This document shows, in pieces, positions 55,523 through 63,907 of a DNA stretch of 64,000 nt; position 1 is the stretch's first letter; each line of letters starts with the position of its first letter. The stretch spans positions 434,001 through 498,000 of the forward strand of contig JADJOF010000003.1 in the NCBI GenBank assembly GCA_016713885.1. Direction: 5' to 3'. Source of the DNA: Bdellovibrionales bacterium. Its GTDB lineage: Bacteria > Bdellovibrionota > Bdellovibrionia > Bdellovibrionales > JAMPXM01. The notes beneath the pieces were generated by a model. It saw nothing but the letters and a program-made list of their open reading frames with translations. It had not been told where the DNA came from and searched no databases. Position numbers and translations under genes: made by a program.

Positions 55523-55924
55523 ATGTTCGATAAAGCCACTCGGGTCCTAGTTGTCGACGATATGCTGACGATGCGGAAAATCGTGTCAAAGACCCTTAAG
55601 GAATTGGGTTTTACGGATATCACTGAGGCCGCAGATGGACAGAAGGCGTGGGACGCGATTCAGGCCGCAAACCCGCCGATCGGACTGATTGTGAGCGATT
55701 GGAATATGCCGAATTGCACGGGGCTTGATCTTTTGAAGCGCGTCCGAGCTGATGGCCGGTTTAAGCACACGCCCTTCGTCCTGTTGACGGCTGAAAGCGA
55801 AAGCCATCAGGTGATGGAGGCCGTCAAAGCTGGTGTCGACAACTATATCGTGAAACCTTTTACTGCGGAGACATTGAAGACAAAGCTTGAAGAGGCGCAC
55901 AAGCGGACTCAGAATAGAAGTTGA
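55523..55924 (+). CDS. CheY-like single-domain response regulator
   Basis: 133 residues, receiver only. Acidic pocket DD in VLVVDDMLTMRKIV, phospho-acceptor Asp in LIVSDWNMPNCTG, Thr in LLTAESE and Lys in IVKPFTAETL. TMRKIV and WNMPNCTGLDLLKRVR are close to chemotaxis CheY. Strong ribosome site GAGGAGGAG. It lies between the CheX-type phosphatase and an HD-GYP-like gene, so likely signals to one or both. Confidence 0.93.
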   Translation: MFDKATRVLVVDDMLTMRKIVSKTLKELGFTDITEAADGQKAWDAIQAANPPIGLIVSDWNMPNCTGLDLLKRVRADGRFKHTPFVLLTAESESHQVMEAVKAGVDNYIVKPFTAETLKTKLEEAHKRTQNRS

Positions 55925-55952
55925 GCCGCTTTTTGAGTGGCTGGGCTTCGAG

Positions 55953-57335
55953 GTGTGTGATGAGCGAGAGAGTGGCTACCCCGTACTGTTGATTGGGCTT
56001 GATAGTCCGTCAAAAGCAGAAGTGGAATCGTTCTGCGAAGGGGCGCTTTACACCGTCATTCATGACGCAGCGGAATTCGAAAAAGCGTTTGAGAGCTGGC
56101 AAGACGGGATGTTCAACGCGATCTTTGCGGGTTCTGAGGCGGGGCTTCCAGCCAATGAGTTGGCACAGGTCCTACAGAATCAATGCCCTGAAACAAAAAA
56201 GTTCTTCGTGGCCACAGATCCAAAGGTTTGGGAGCCGCGCCTTCTTCTAAAAAACGGTTTCAACCAATGTCTTCAGCTTCCATTGGATCACAGTCTTTTA
56301 AAAGAGGCCTGTCTCACTTATGTGATTACAGGAGAAAAGAAGAAGCGGGTCTATAAAGGTGTTCGAGTTTTGGATTTGGGTGAGGGGGATCGACTTGAGT
56401 TTGAGACCTATGCCTTTTTGCCACTCAATCGGAAGTACATTAAGCTTTCGGCCAAGGGTGAGGGGTTGACGGAGAAAAAACTTGAGAAGCTTGCTGAGAA
56501 GCAAGTCGGACAGGTTTTCGTCGACCAGAAGGACATGGCGCAGTTCTACCAGTACACGGCTTCAAAGTTGCGTTCACTCGGCGATGGCGCCGTGAGTTCG
56601 ACCGAACGCCAAGAAAAGCTTCGAGAGAGCGTTCGAGGTCTCTTTCAAGATCTTTTTGATTCGTCTGTGAAAAGTGATTTCGATCACGGCAAAGAAATGA
56701 TTTCGCAAGTCGAGGGTATTATTTCGAGCTATGTCACAAAGGGCGCGACGAGCCAGTGGTACAAGAAGCTTCTCTCCTCGATTGGTGACACTGGTGATTC
56801 CTACTCACATGCTTCGAATGTCTCAACAGTGGCGGCGTTGTTTGCGATAGGCATTGGACATCCTCGTCCTGAGGATATTGCGATGGCCGGCCTGTTTCAC
56901 GATCTCGGCCTCACAGAGCTTCCAGTGGAGCTGCAGTCGATTCCAGAGTGGGAAGTGAAGCCCGAGCTTCGAGAGCTCTTCTACTCTCATCCCGAGCGCA
57001 GTATGAATCGCGTAAAGATGAAGCGGATTATCGTGCCGGCCGACGTTGAGAAGGCCATCCTCCAGCATCACGAAAAGTGGTCTGGTAAAGGTGGGCCGAA
57101 GGGACTGCCGGCAGGGCGAATTTCCGATGATGCGATGATCCTATCGTTTGCAGACCAGTTTGATTACCTGACTCGTCTTGAAGAGGGGAAGCGTCATTTG
57201 AGTCCTCTTGAAGCGTATGAAGAGATCAAAAGAAACGGCAGTATCAATCCGGAAATTCTTGCCAAGATCCGCCGACTCCTCGAGAAAGAGGCGTCGGAGG
57301 GTCATCATGGCAGTCGCACTGAGAAGCACAGCTAA
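55953..57335 (+). CDS. HD-GYP-related phosphohydrolase with pseudo-receiver N-terminus and degenerate GYP motif
   Basis: About 460 residues; the start is uncertain (GTG 55953, or TTG 55887 inside the CheY gene). Residues 1-130 look like a receiver domain without the acidic pocket. A middle region (LEFETYAFLPLNRKYIKLSA) resembles the small barrel often found before HD-GYP. The HD part is intact: AMAGLFHDLGLTELP, FYSHPERSMNRVK, LQHHEKWSGKGGPKG and LSFADQFDYLTRLEEG. The GYP triplet reads GGP, which may alter cyclic-di-GMP binding or activity. Part of the CheX-CheY-HD-GYP operon; its end overlaps the ExoIII start. Confidence 0.85.
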   Translation: MCDERESGYPVLLIGLDSPSKAEVESFCEGALYTVIHDAAEFEKAFESWQDGMFNAIFAGSEAGLPANELAQVLQNQCPETKKFFVATDPKVWEPRLLLKNGFNQCLQLPLDHSLLKEACLTYVITGEKKKRVYKGVRVLDLGEGDRLEFETYAFLPLNRKYIKLSAKGEGLTEKKLEKLAEKQVGQVFVDQKDMAQFYQYTASKLRSLGDGAVSSTERQEKLRESVRGLFQDLFDSSVKSDFDHGKEMISQVEGIISSYVTKGATSQWYKKLLSSIGDTGDSYSHASNVSTVAALFAIGIGHPRPEDIAMAGLFHDLGLTELPVELQSIPEWEVKPELRELFYSHPERSMNRVKMKRIIVPADVEKAILQHHEKWSGKGGPKGLPAGRISDDAMILSFADQFDYLTRLEEGKRHLSPLEAYEEIKRNGSINPEILAKIRRLLEKEASEGHHGSRTEKHS

Positions 57336-58122
57336 AAAGAAATCGGAGCTCCGTCTTGCGAGCTGGAACGTCAACGGTCTTCGCTCGGTGGCAAAGAAGG
57401 GCCTTAGGTCTTGGCTTGAGAGCGAGTCTCCGGACGTCGTGATGTTTCAAGAGGTCAAAGCCAGTCCGGAGCATCTTGGTGGTATCCCGGGCTTGCTTGG
57501 TGTCGAGGGGCTACAGCATTCGGCGTGGGCAGAAGCCGAGAAGGCTGGATACTCAGGATGTTTGACGCTCTCAAAGACGGCTCCAGACCAAGTGGTTGTC
57601 GGGCTAGGGAAGCCAGAGTATGACCGCGAGGGGCGTTGGCTTGAAACGCACTTTGGCCCGTGGGTTTTTATCAATAGCTACTTTCCGAACTCGCAGCGCG
57701 ATCATGCGCGGCTTCCTTACAAGCTGAAGTTCTGTGCCGATGCTGCTGGGAGGCTTGAGAGTTTACGGCGAGATGGTCGTTCGGTGATCCTTGCGGGGGA
57801 CATTAACGTTGCCCATACGGAAATTGATCTTGCGAACCCCAAGACCAATCGCGACAACGCCGGCTTTTTGCCAGAAGAGCGCGCGTGGTTTGATTCGTTT
57901 ATGAGTTTAGGCTGGGTGGATCTCTTTCGTCAGTTCGAAAAAAATGGAGGGCACTACACCTGGTGGAGCTATCGACCGGGTGTTCGCAGCCGCAACATCG
58001 GTTGGCGTCTTGACCACATGTTTGCAAACCCGGAGGCGGCGGGTCTGGTGACGAAAATGTGGCACCAGCCTGAAGTCACAGGATCCGACCACTGTCCTAT
58101 TGTGGCGCGCGTGAACTTTTAA
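57307..58122 (+). CDS. xth: exodeoxyribonuclease III
   Basis: 271 residues from the ATG 57307 (GGAGGG 5 bp upstream; earlier starts would lie deep in the previous gene). ExoIII/AP-endonuclease family: LASWNVNGLRSVAKKGL, VVMFQEVKA with the metal Glu, NSYFPNSQRDHARLPYK, LAGDINVAHTEIDLANPK, and SDHCPIVARVNF with catalytic Asp-His. It repairs abasic sites and blocked 3' ends. The start overlaps the HD-GYP gene by 29 bp and the end overlaps the convergent DUF502 gene by 26 bp. Confidence 0.94.
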   Translation: MAVALRSTAKKKSELRLASWNVNGLRSVAKKGLRSWLESESPDVVMFQEVKASPEHLGGIPGLLGVEGLQHSAWAEAEKAGYSGCLTLSKTAPDQVVVGLGKPEYDREGRWLETHFGPWVFINSYFPNSQRDHARLPYKLKFCADAAGRLESLRRDGRSVILAGDINVAHTEIDLANPKTNRDNAGFLPEERAWFDSFMSLGWVDLFRQFEKNGGHYTWWSYRPGVRSRNIGWRLDHMFANPEAAGLVTKMWHQPEVTGSDHCPIVARVNF

Positions 58123-58768
58123 CCCAGCCGGTGATAGCGAGTTGGAGAGCGCGTTCAGCGGGAATGCCGGCGTCGCGCAGAGCCTCGGGCCCGACAAGGG
58201 CGGTGAAGCCGCCGAAACCATAGGAGAACGGAATAAAAACCGCAACGGTGCTGTCGGCGATCGGAGTTTTTCCGAGATCGTGAAACTGATCGCGCATAAC
58301 GAGTCCGAGCACTTCAATTCCAGTTCCGACTTTAACGAAGACGACTCGCTGACCGCCGTCGGGCCCTTTGGTGCGACGGAAGAGATCCGTGAGATCTTTG
58401 ATGGGCGAGTAGATCGCGCGGATAACCGGCGCTTTTTTGAGTGCGTCTTCGAGTTTATGGAGGAGCTTTCCGGCGAGGTAGTTTTCAACCAGTAAACCGG
58501 TTGCCATAATAACAAGCAGCGCTAGCACAAGGCCGAGGCCGGGAACGTAAAAGCTTTTTGGCAGGAGTGCGAGTGCCGCATCGCCGAACGCGCTTTCGAG
58601 GCTACTGATAAGCCAGATGACTAAAAATAGCGTCAGTAGGAGGGGGAGTAGTGTGAATAGACCCCGAACAAAAACGGCCTGTAGGCGTCCGCCGAGCAGG
58701 CTTTCGAGGAGCTTTGGCTCTGTCGACGGATCGGGATTGGAAGGGGGGAGATTGGGATTTAGATCCAT
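58097..58768 (-). CDS. DUF502 family membrane protein
   Basis: 223 residues. A Pro-rich N-terminal tail is followed by two membrane segments (LFTLLPLLLTLFLVIWLISS; LGLVLALLVIMATGLLVENYL) and a conserved DUF502-type domain (IRAIYSPIKDLTDLFRRTKG; TVAVFIPFSYGFGGFTALVG). Function of the family is unknown in bacteria, though plant relatives are membrane-trafficking proteins. Overlaps xth convergently by 26 bp. Confidence 0.85.
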   Translation of the reverse strand: MDLNPNLPPSNPDPSTEPKLLESLLGGRLQAVFVRGLFTLLPLLLTLFLVIWLISSLESAFGDAALALLPKSFYVPGLGLVLALLVIMATGLLVENYLAGKLLHKLEDALKKAPVIRAIYSPIKDLTDLFRRTKGPDGGQRVVFVKVGTGIEVLGLVMRDQFHDLGKTPIADSTVAVFIPFSYGFGGFTALVGPEALRDAGIPAERALQLAITGWVKSSRAPQ

Positions 58769-58914
58769 GTAACGGGACTCCTAAAATCGACTTGCCAGCT
58801 GATAAAAATCAATTACCCTCTATTCTGTTATAAAGGCAATCATGCCTTGAGGCTTAGCTAAGAGTATTTAGCGAGCAGTAGCAACACACCGTAATTACGG
58901 TAGGAGAGAACAAC

Positions 58915-59148
58915 ATGAAATTTTTCGGACTCGTAGCCGCTATGGCTCTCGTTTCTGGTGTCGCATTCGCAGCTGATCACGCACATGACGCAGCTCCAGC
59001 AGCAGCGGCAGCTCCAGCTGCAGCAGCGGCTCCTGCAGCTGAAGCAGCTCCTGCTGCTCCTGCAAAAGAAGCAAAAGCAAAAAAAGCTTCGAAAAAAGCT
59101 GCAGCAGCTAAAACTGAAGAGAAAAAAGAAGAAACAAAAACTCACTAA
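58915..59148 (+). CDS. small secreted Ala/Lys-rich repeat protein
   Basis: 77 residues. Signal peptide MKFFGLVAAMALVSGVAFA. The mature chain is almost wholly low complexity: A/P repeats (APAAAAAPAAAAAP), then a Lys/Ala/Glu tail (KEAKAKKASKKAAAAKTEEK). Strong ribosome site (GTAGGAGAG) and a good terminator after the stop suggest high expression. Similar short Ala/Lys peptides are envelope or nucleic-acid-binding proteins in other bacteria, but function here is unknown. Confidence 0.7.
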   Translation: MKFFGLVAAMALVSGVAFAADHAHDAAPAAAAAPAAAAAPAAEAAPAAPAKEAKAKKASKKAAAAKTEEKKEETKTH

Positions 59149-59186
59149 GCTTGAGTTTTCGAGAGATCTTCTGATCGCTTCGAATG

Positions 59187-59215
59187 AAAGCCTGGGCGCA
59201 AGCCTGGGCTTTTTT
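59187..59215 (+). terminator. intrinsic terminator with GCAA tetraloop
   Basis: 11-bp arms AAAGCCTGGGC (59187-59197) and GCCTGGGCTTT (59202-59212), pairing with two G-U wobbles around a GCAA loop (a GNRA tetraloop), followed by Ts. It ends the Ala/Lys-rich gene. Confidence 0.8.
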
Positions 59216-59280
59216 GCTTTTAATACGACGGTGGCGGGCTTCAGCTGGTGTTTGATTTCAAAACCTCCTAGCATTTTCTT

Positions 59281-59787
59281 ATGAAACGACTGTTCTTTCT
59301 TTGTTTTATGGGTTTGTTGCTGTCGGGACCGAGTTCGTCGGCGGCTTCGGCGCCAGCCGCGAGTGGCGACGGTTTTTCTCTGACCTATGATTTGGGAGTT
59401 TCAACAGGCAGCAGTGGTGGGCGAAGCTATTCAGAGGCCTCGCTGGGTTTGAATGCCTTCATCGCTGATTGGTTTGTTTGGAGAAACGCGGGCTTCGGCC
59501 GTTTTTCTGATGCGACCGAAACCGTTTATGGTCTCGATTCGTCGGCACGGCTCATGGCCGACATTGGCGACCGTGCGATGGGGATGACGGCCTTTGTCGG
59601 TCCTGGCTATCGATTTGTGACGAGAGGCGATTCCGCTCCGTTTGCGGAAGCGGGGCTTACACTTCATGCGGGTGGGCTCTCCATTGGCGGTGGTGCAAAG
59701 CGAGTTTTCAATTCGGCGATTCGCTCCGATGCGGCCGACGATACACAGTACTTTATTGTACTTTCGGGTTCGGGACGGATTGAGTGA
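59281..59787 (+). CDS. predicted small outer-membrane beta-barrel protein
   Basis: 168 residues; signal peptide MKRLFFLCFMGLLLSGPSSSAASA. Alternating strands with aromatic belts (FSLTYDLGVSTGSSGG, SYSEASLGLNAFIADWFVWR, MGMTAFVGPGYRFVTRG, AEAGLTLHAGGLSIGGGAK, QYFIVLSGSGRIE) fit an eight-strand OmpX/OmpW-like barrel. The TGA overlaps the next gene's ATG. Function unknown. Confidence 0.7.
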   Translation: MKRLFFLCFMGLLLSGPSSSAASAPAASGDGFSLTYDLGVSTGSSGGRSYSEASLGLNAFIADWFVWRNAGFGRFSDATETVYGLDSSARLMADIGDRAMGMTAFVGPGYRFVTRGDSAPFAEAGLTLHAGGLSIGGGAKRVFNSAIRSDAADDTQYFIVLSGSGRIE

Positions 59788-60110
59788 TGGCGGAGATGAC
59801 GGCAGGCGTTTGTTTTGGTCGTACTCTTCGCTTCTCGGCCGTCATTGCAGAAGAAGCTGCGATCTGGGACCTGTCGGTTGAGATTATGGGTGTGCCGGAT
59901 GTGCAGTCTGGGATGGTGGTGAGTCTGCCGCTTGTTGACCTGTGCCTAAATGAAGCTGCGAGTGAATTGCAGCGAGGACATATCGCGCCAGAGGTTATTG
60001 CGAATAGTTTGGCGGCGAAAATAAAAAAAAGCGGAACCGAGTCGAGTCGGGTGAAGGTGACTCTTGACTCTGGTCACTGGCGGCAGGTTCTCTTGCTCGC
60101 AAATTTTTGA
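59787..60110 (+). CDS. small protein with weak 6-pyruvoyl-tetrahydropterin-synthase resemblance
   Basis: 107 residues from the ATG 59787 (GTG one codon upstream is possible). RFSAVIAEEAAIWDLSVEIMG and VQSGMVVSLPLVDLCLNEAA follow the strand pattern and GMV-x-x-hydrophobic motif of the PTPS/QueD fold, but the zinc-binding His residues are absent (AVIAEEA instead of a His-containing motif). Catalysis by that mechanism is therefore unlikely; I treat the resemblance as tentative. Coupled to the barrel gene, followed by a terminator. Confidence 0.5.
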   Translation: MAEMTAGVCFGRTLRFSAVIAEEAAIWDLSVEIMGVPDVQSGMVVSLPLVDLCLNEAASELQRGHIAPEVIANSLAAKIKKSGTESSRVKVTLDSGHWRQVLLLANF

Positions 60111-60116
60111 AATAAA

Positions 60117-60146
60117 AAAGTGGTGAGCGTTTCCACTCACCACTTT
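60117..60146. terminator. bidirectional terminator between the 59787 gene and nrdB
   Basis: 11-bp arms AAAGTGGTGAG and CTCACCACTTT with an 8-nt loop, and an A6 run on the left. Placed between convergent genes. Confidence 0.85.
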
Positions 60147-60169
60147 GCTTTGATCGATCTTACGCCGAT

Positions 60170-61168
60170 CTAGAATGACTCGTCGAATGAAACCTGGCCA
60201 GTGACACCCATCTGGTAAGCCGATACGCGGCGCTCAAAGAAGTTCGTGAGCTCCTGAACGTCTTGAAGTTCCATGAAGCCAAATGGATTTTTGGAACCAA
60301 ATTTTGGTGGAATGTGGAGGATCTGCATGCGCTGGTCGGCAATGAACTGCAGGTACTGGCGCATATCCTGAAGCGAAAGCCCAGCGATGCCGCCGCCGAG
60401 GATGTCTTCGGCAAAAGCCATTTCGCATTCAACGGCTTCTTCGAGCATCGCCACAACCATGTCTTTCATTTGATCATTGAAGAGCTCTGGCTCTTCTTTG
60501 CGAGCGACCTCGATGACTTCAAAGGCGAAGTTCATATGGCAGGACTCATCCCGGAAGACCCAGTTTGTTCCGCCAGCCAGACCATCGAGAAGACCTTTTG
60601 AGCGAAGGAAGTAAACATAGGCAAACGCGGCAAAGAAGAAGAGTCCCTCAACACAGGTGGCAAAGCAGATCAGATTCATCAAGAAGCGACGACGATCTTG
60701 AGTTGTTTCAAGCTTATCCATCTCGTGAATGGAATCCATCCACTTAAAGCAGAAGTCAGCTTTGCGTTTAATCGAGGGGATGTTTTCAACAGCATCGAAA
60801 GCCCTGGCGCGCTCATCGTGCTCCGGAATGTAGGTGTCGAGGAGGGTCAGGTAGAACTGGACGTGCAGCGCCTCTTCGTAGAGCTGGCGCGAAAGATAGA
60901 GGCGGGCCTCTGGCGCATTGATATGCTTGTAGAGGTTCAGCACTAGGTTGTTGCCGACGATCGAGTCGCCGGTTGCAAAGAATGCAACGAGGCGATTGAT
61001 CAGATGGCGCTCGGCGGGAGTCAACTTGCGCTGAAGGTCATTGACGTCTTTTGAGAAGTCGACTTCGTCAACAGTCCACGTGTTCTTGATCGCATCCTTA
61101 TACATTTCGTAGAAGGTTGGATATTTCATCGGGCGCAGAGTGAGATTGAATCCGTGGTCGAGCAACAT
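60170..61168 (-). CDS. nrdB: class Ia ribonucleoside-diphosphate reductase beta subunit
   Basis: 332 residues. Di-iron ligands in order: Asp in FATGDSIVGNN, EEALH, CVEGLFF, and RDESCHMNF; the radical Tyr sits four after the His in EEALHVQFY, as in class I with a tyrosyl radical. GAGGAG ribosome site. Generates the radical for nucleotide reduction by NrdA. 86 bp after nrdA, with a hairpin in the gap. Confidence 0.96.
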   Translation of the reverse strand: MLLDHGFNLTLRPMKYPTFYEMYKDAIKNTWTVDEVDFSKDVNDLQRKLTPAERHLINRLVAFFATGDSIVGNNLVLNLYKHINAPEARLYLSRQLYEEALHVQFYLTLLDTYIPEHDERARAFDAVENIPSIKRKADFCFKWMDSIHEMDKLETTQDRRRFLMNLICFATCVEGLFFFAAFAYVYFLRSKGLLDGLAGGTNWVFRDESCHMNFAFEVIEVARKEEPELFNDQMKDMVVAMLEEAVECEMAFAEDILGGGIAGLSLQDMRQYLQFIADQRMQILHIPPKFGSKNPFGFMELQDVQELTNFFERRVSAYQMGVTGQVSFDESF

Positions 61169-61217
61169 GTTGAGAGTCTCCTCGTTATCTTATCTTTTCG
61201 AATCGTCGCAGTCGAGT

Positions 61218-61239
61218 CGTGAGGCCAAGGGGCCTCACG
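61218..61239 (-). promoter_or_regulatory. intercistronic hairpin between nrdA and nrdB
   Basis: Perfect 9-bp arms CGTGAGGCC and GGCCTCACG with loop AAGG on the plus strand, 15 bp past the nrdA stop in the transcribed direction. No U tract follows, so it more likely sets subunit ratio by mRNA stability or partial attenuation than full termination. Confidence 0.55.
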
Positions 61240-61254
61240 GAGAGTTTCGTTTGG

Positions 61255-63732
61255 TTACTGGCAGGCTTCACAGGCTTCGGGGTTCTCAAGCGAGCAGGCG
61301 ATCGCTTCAGACTCCGAATACTCTTTTTTCGGTGCAGTGCTTGCTGCGTCAGTCGAGCTCACGAGAGCTGAGTCTGCAATCGGCAGAGCTTCGCTTGTTC
61401 GACCAACCGTGACCTTTGAGATCGACGTCGCTGGACGTGAACGCAAGTAGTAGGTGGTCTTGATTCCGCGCTTCCAAGCGTACATATACATCGACGAGAG
61501 TTTTCCGATCGTTGGGCTCTCTTGGAAGAGATTGAGCGATGCGCTCTGATCGATGAAGGCGCTGCGGTCAGCGGCCATGTCGATCAGTGCTTTCATTGGC
61601 AGTTCCCAAGCTGTTCGGTAGATCTCGCGGATTTCCGCTGGGATCTCGTTGATGCCTTGGATTGAGCCGTCGGCTTTTTTGATCTCGTTGCGGATATGGT
61701 CGTTCCAGAGTCCCAATTGTTTGAGCTCGTGAATCAGATACTTGTTCACCTGCAGGAACTCACCCGAAAGCGTCTCGCGTTTAAAGAGAGTTGAGACCAT
61801 CGGTTCGATCGACTCATAAGAGCCCACGATCGACGCGATTGTCGCTGTCGGTGCGATGGCAATCAGGAGTGAATTGCGAAGGCCCGAGGCTTTGATGCGG
61901 GCCTTGAGCGCGCTCCAACGAGCGGCATCTGTTGGTTGTACACCCCAGAGGTCAAACTGGAGCATGCCATCGGATGCGCGGGTGTCGTTAAACGCCGTGT
62001 GCGGGCCATATTTTTCAGCAAGTTCGCAGCTCGTCTCGAGGGCATAGAAGTAGATCTCTTCTTGAATGCGGTTCGAGAGGTCTTGAGCTTCTTTTGAGTC
62101 GAACGGGTAGCGCAAGCGGAAGAATGCATCCTGCAGTCCCATGACGCCAAGGCCAACGGGGCGCCAGCGCGAATTGGAATCAGCCGCGGTCTTGATGGGG
62201 TAATAGTTGATGTCGATCACGCGGTCGAGGAACTTCACAGCTGTTCGCACGGTCTGCGCGAGCTTTTCAAAGTCGAACGCGCCATCTGTGATGTGACGAC
62301 CGAGGTTGATCGAGCCGAGATTGCAAACGGCTGTTTCTTTGTTCGATGTGATCTCAAGAATCTCGGTGCAGAGATTGGAGAGGTGAATCACATTGCCTGG
62401 TGTCTTTGTCTGGTTCGCTTTCGTGTTCGATGCATCTTTAAATGTCATCCAGCCATTGCCAGTCTGGGCAAGGGTCTTCATCATGCGGCCATAGAGATCG
62501 CGAGCTTTGACTTGGCGGATGTAAGTGCCTTTTTGCTCGGCCTCAAGATAAGCGGCTTCGAACTCGGCGCCAAAGAGATCGGTGAAATGGGGGACTGATT
62601 TTGGGTCAAAGAGCGACCACATTTGATCGGTCTCAACGCGTTTCATGAACAGATCTGGAACCCAGTTGGCGAGGTTCAGATTATGTGTCCGCTTTGCTTC
62701 ATCACCCGTGTTGTCGCGAAGTTCAAGGAACTCTTCGATATCCGAGTGCCACGACTCAAGATACACGCAGCAAGCGCCTTTGCGTTTGCCACCCTGATTG
62801 ACGGCGGCAACGGAAGAATCAAGTGTTTTGAGCCAGGGAACAATGCCGTTTGAGTGGCCGTTGGTTCCTTTGATCAGCGAGCCGCGCGAGCGAACGCGAT
62901 GGTAGGCGACGCCGATGCCGCCCGCAAATTTCGAGAGAAGTGCGATATCGGTGTACTTTTGATAGATCGAGCCCAAGTCGTCGTCCGGGGAGTCGAGCAG
63001 GTAGCAGCTCGACATCTGTGGACGAAGGGTGCCTGAGTTAAAGAGTGTCGGCGTCGATGGCATGTAGTCGAGGCGCGATACGATTTCGTAGAGCTCTACA
63101 GCTTCTTCAGCCGACTGAGCGAGACCGCAAGCTACGCGCATAAAGAAGTACTGCGGTGTTTCAAAAACGGCGCGGCTCTTTGGATCTTTGAGCAGGTAGC
63201 GATCGTAGATCGTGCGTAGACCAAAGTATTCAAACAGCATCGTGCGCGATGGGTTGATTGCCGCTTCGAGTTTTTCGCGGTGCTTGCGAACAAACTCGAC
63301 AACTTGATTGGCGATCAGGCCGTTTTTATGGCCGAACTCAATCGATTCCATGAAGTTGCGAACGCCGCTGGTGACAACCTCTTCGTCAACGTAAGTTGAG
63401 AGCAGGCGTGCTGCCAAGAGCGAGTACTGAGGCTCTTCGCCTATCAGCAGTGATGCTGTTTGGACGCAGAGGTCATCGAGTTCTTTGGTGGTGGCGCCGT
63501 CGTAGAGGCCGGAGATGGCGCGGATCGCGACGCGATGGGGATCGACTTCATTGAGTCCACCGCAGAGACGCGTGACACGGTCGACGATTTTCAAAACATT
63601 CACAGGCTCAAGGCGGCCATCGCGTTTTTTAACACGCATGAGTGGAACGGCAGCGGCGCCCATTGTATTCGAGTTTTTTGTGCCAGCGCTATCGTGCTTG
63701 GCTGTGGTTTCAGTGTTGTTTGTGATTTCCAT
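61255..63732 (-). CDS. nrdA: class Ia ribonucleoside-diphosphate reductase alpha subunit
   Basis: 825 residues from the ATG 63732 (AGGAGG 9 bp upstream). An ATP cone follows a Thr/Asn-rich leader (VKKRDGRLEPVNVLKIVDRV). Catalytic Cys in SSCYLLDSP, NLCTEIL and AVCNLGSINLGRH, with FWGV-like FDLWGVQPT and YYLRSRPATSISK motifs. C-terminal redox pair CEAC in the last four residues. It reduces ribonucleoside diphosphates to deoxy forms. A second ATG a few codons upstream was rejected because of the ribosome site. Confidence 0.96.
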   Translation of the reverse strand: MEITNNTETTAKHDSAGTKNSNTMGAAAVPLMRVKKRDGRLEPVNVLKIVDRVTRLCGGLNEVDPHRVAIRAISGLYDGATTKELDDLCVQTASLLIGEEPQYSLLAARLLSTYVDEEVVTSGVRNFMESIEFGHKNGLIANQVVEFVRKHREKLEAAINPSRTMLFEYFGLRTIYDRYLLKDPKSRAVFETPQYFFMRVACGLAQSAEEAVELYEIVSRLDYMPSTPTLFNSGTLRPQMSSCYLLDSPDDDLGSIYQKYTDIALLSKFAGGIGVAYHRVRSRGSLIKGTNGHSNGIVPWLKTLDSSVAAVNQGGKRKGACCVYLESWHSDIEEFLELRDNTGDEAKRTHNLNLANWVPDLFMKRVETDQMWSLFDPKSVPHFTDLFGAEFEAAYLEAEQKGTYIRQVKARDLYGRMMKTLAQTGNGWMTFKDASNTKANQTKTPGNVIHLSNLCTEILEITSNKETAVCNLGSINLGRHITDGAFDFEKLAQTVRTAVKFLDRVIDINYYPIKTAADSNSRWRPVGLGVMGLQDAFFRLRYPFDSKEAQDLSNRIQEEIYFYALETSCELAEKYGPHTAFNDTRASDGMLQFDLWGVQPTDAARWSALKARIKASGLRNSLLIAIAPTATIASIVGSYESIEPMVSTLFKRETLSGEFLQVNKYLIHELKQLGLWNDHIRNEIKKADGSIQGINEIPAEIREIYRTAWELPMKALIDMAADRSAFIDQSASLNLFQESPTIGKLSSMYMYAWKRGIKTTYYLRSRPATSISKVTVGRTSEALPIADSALVSSTDAASTAPKKEYSESEAIACSLENPEACEACQ

Positions 63733-63876
63733 TCCGTTGGCCTCCTGCTTCGGGTCTCGAGACATCATGCTCAAGGTCACTGGTTGAGGGCGACTGCTGA
63801 AGCTTTTTGTTTATGTTCACGTTCGGTCATCCCTGCGGCCGAGATGGAGACAGCTTGGAATGACCGGGGGACTGAT

Positions 63877-63907
63877 TGAATCAATTCATTTCGGATGAAT
63901 CAACTCA
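63877..63907. promoter_or_regulatory. two 12-bp direct repeats upstream of nrdA
   Basis: TGAATCAATTCA at 63877 and TGAATCAACTCA at 63896, 11 of 12 identical, start 19 bp apart (about two helical turns), 145-175 bp upstream of nrdA. They do not match the NrdR box. Possible binding sites for another regulator. Confidence 0.35.

Noticed and set aside
58833..58848. Small hairpin AAGGCA-ATCA-TGCCTT before the Ala/Lys gene as a regulator
   Set aside because: Six-bp arms with no conserved context; too weak to call.
58958..59284. Frame of 108 codons rich in Gln/Leu over the Ala/Lys gene
   Set aside because: It is the shadow of the repeat in a shifted frame; the other frame has a signal peptide, ribosome site and terminator.
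63877..63907. NrdR box pair upstream of nrdA
   Set aside because: The repeats lack the ACACWATATATWGWGT-type consensus and the usual 31-32 bp spacing.
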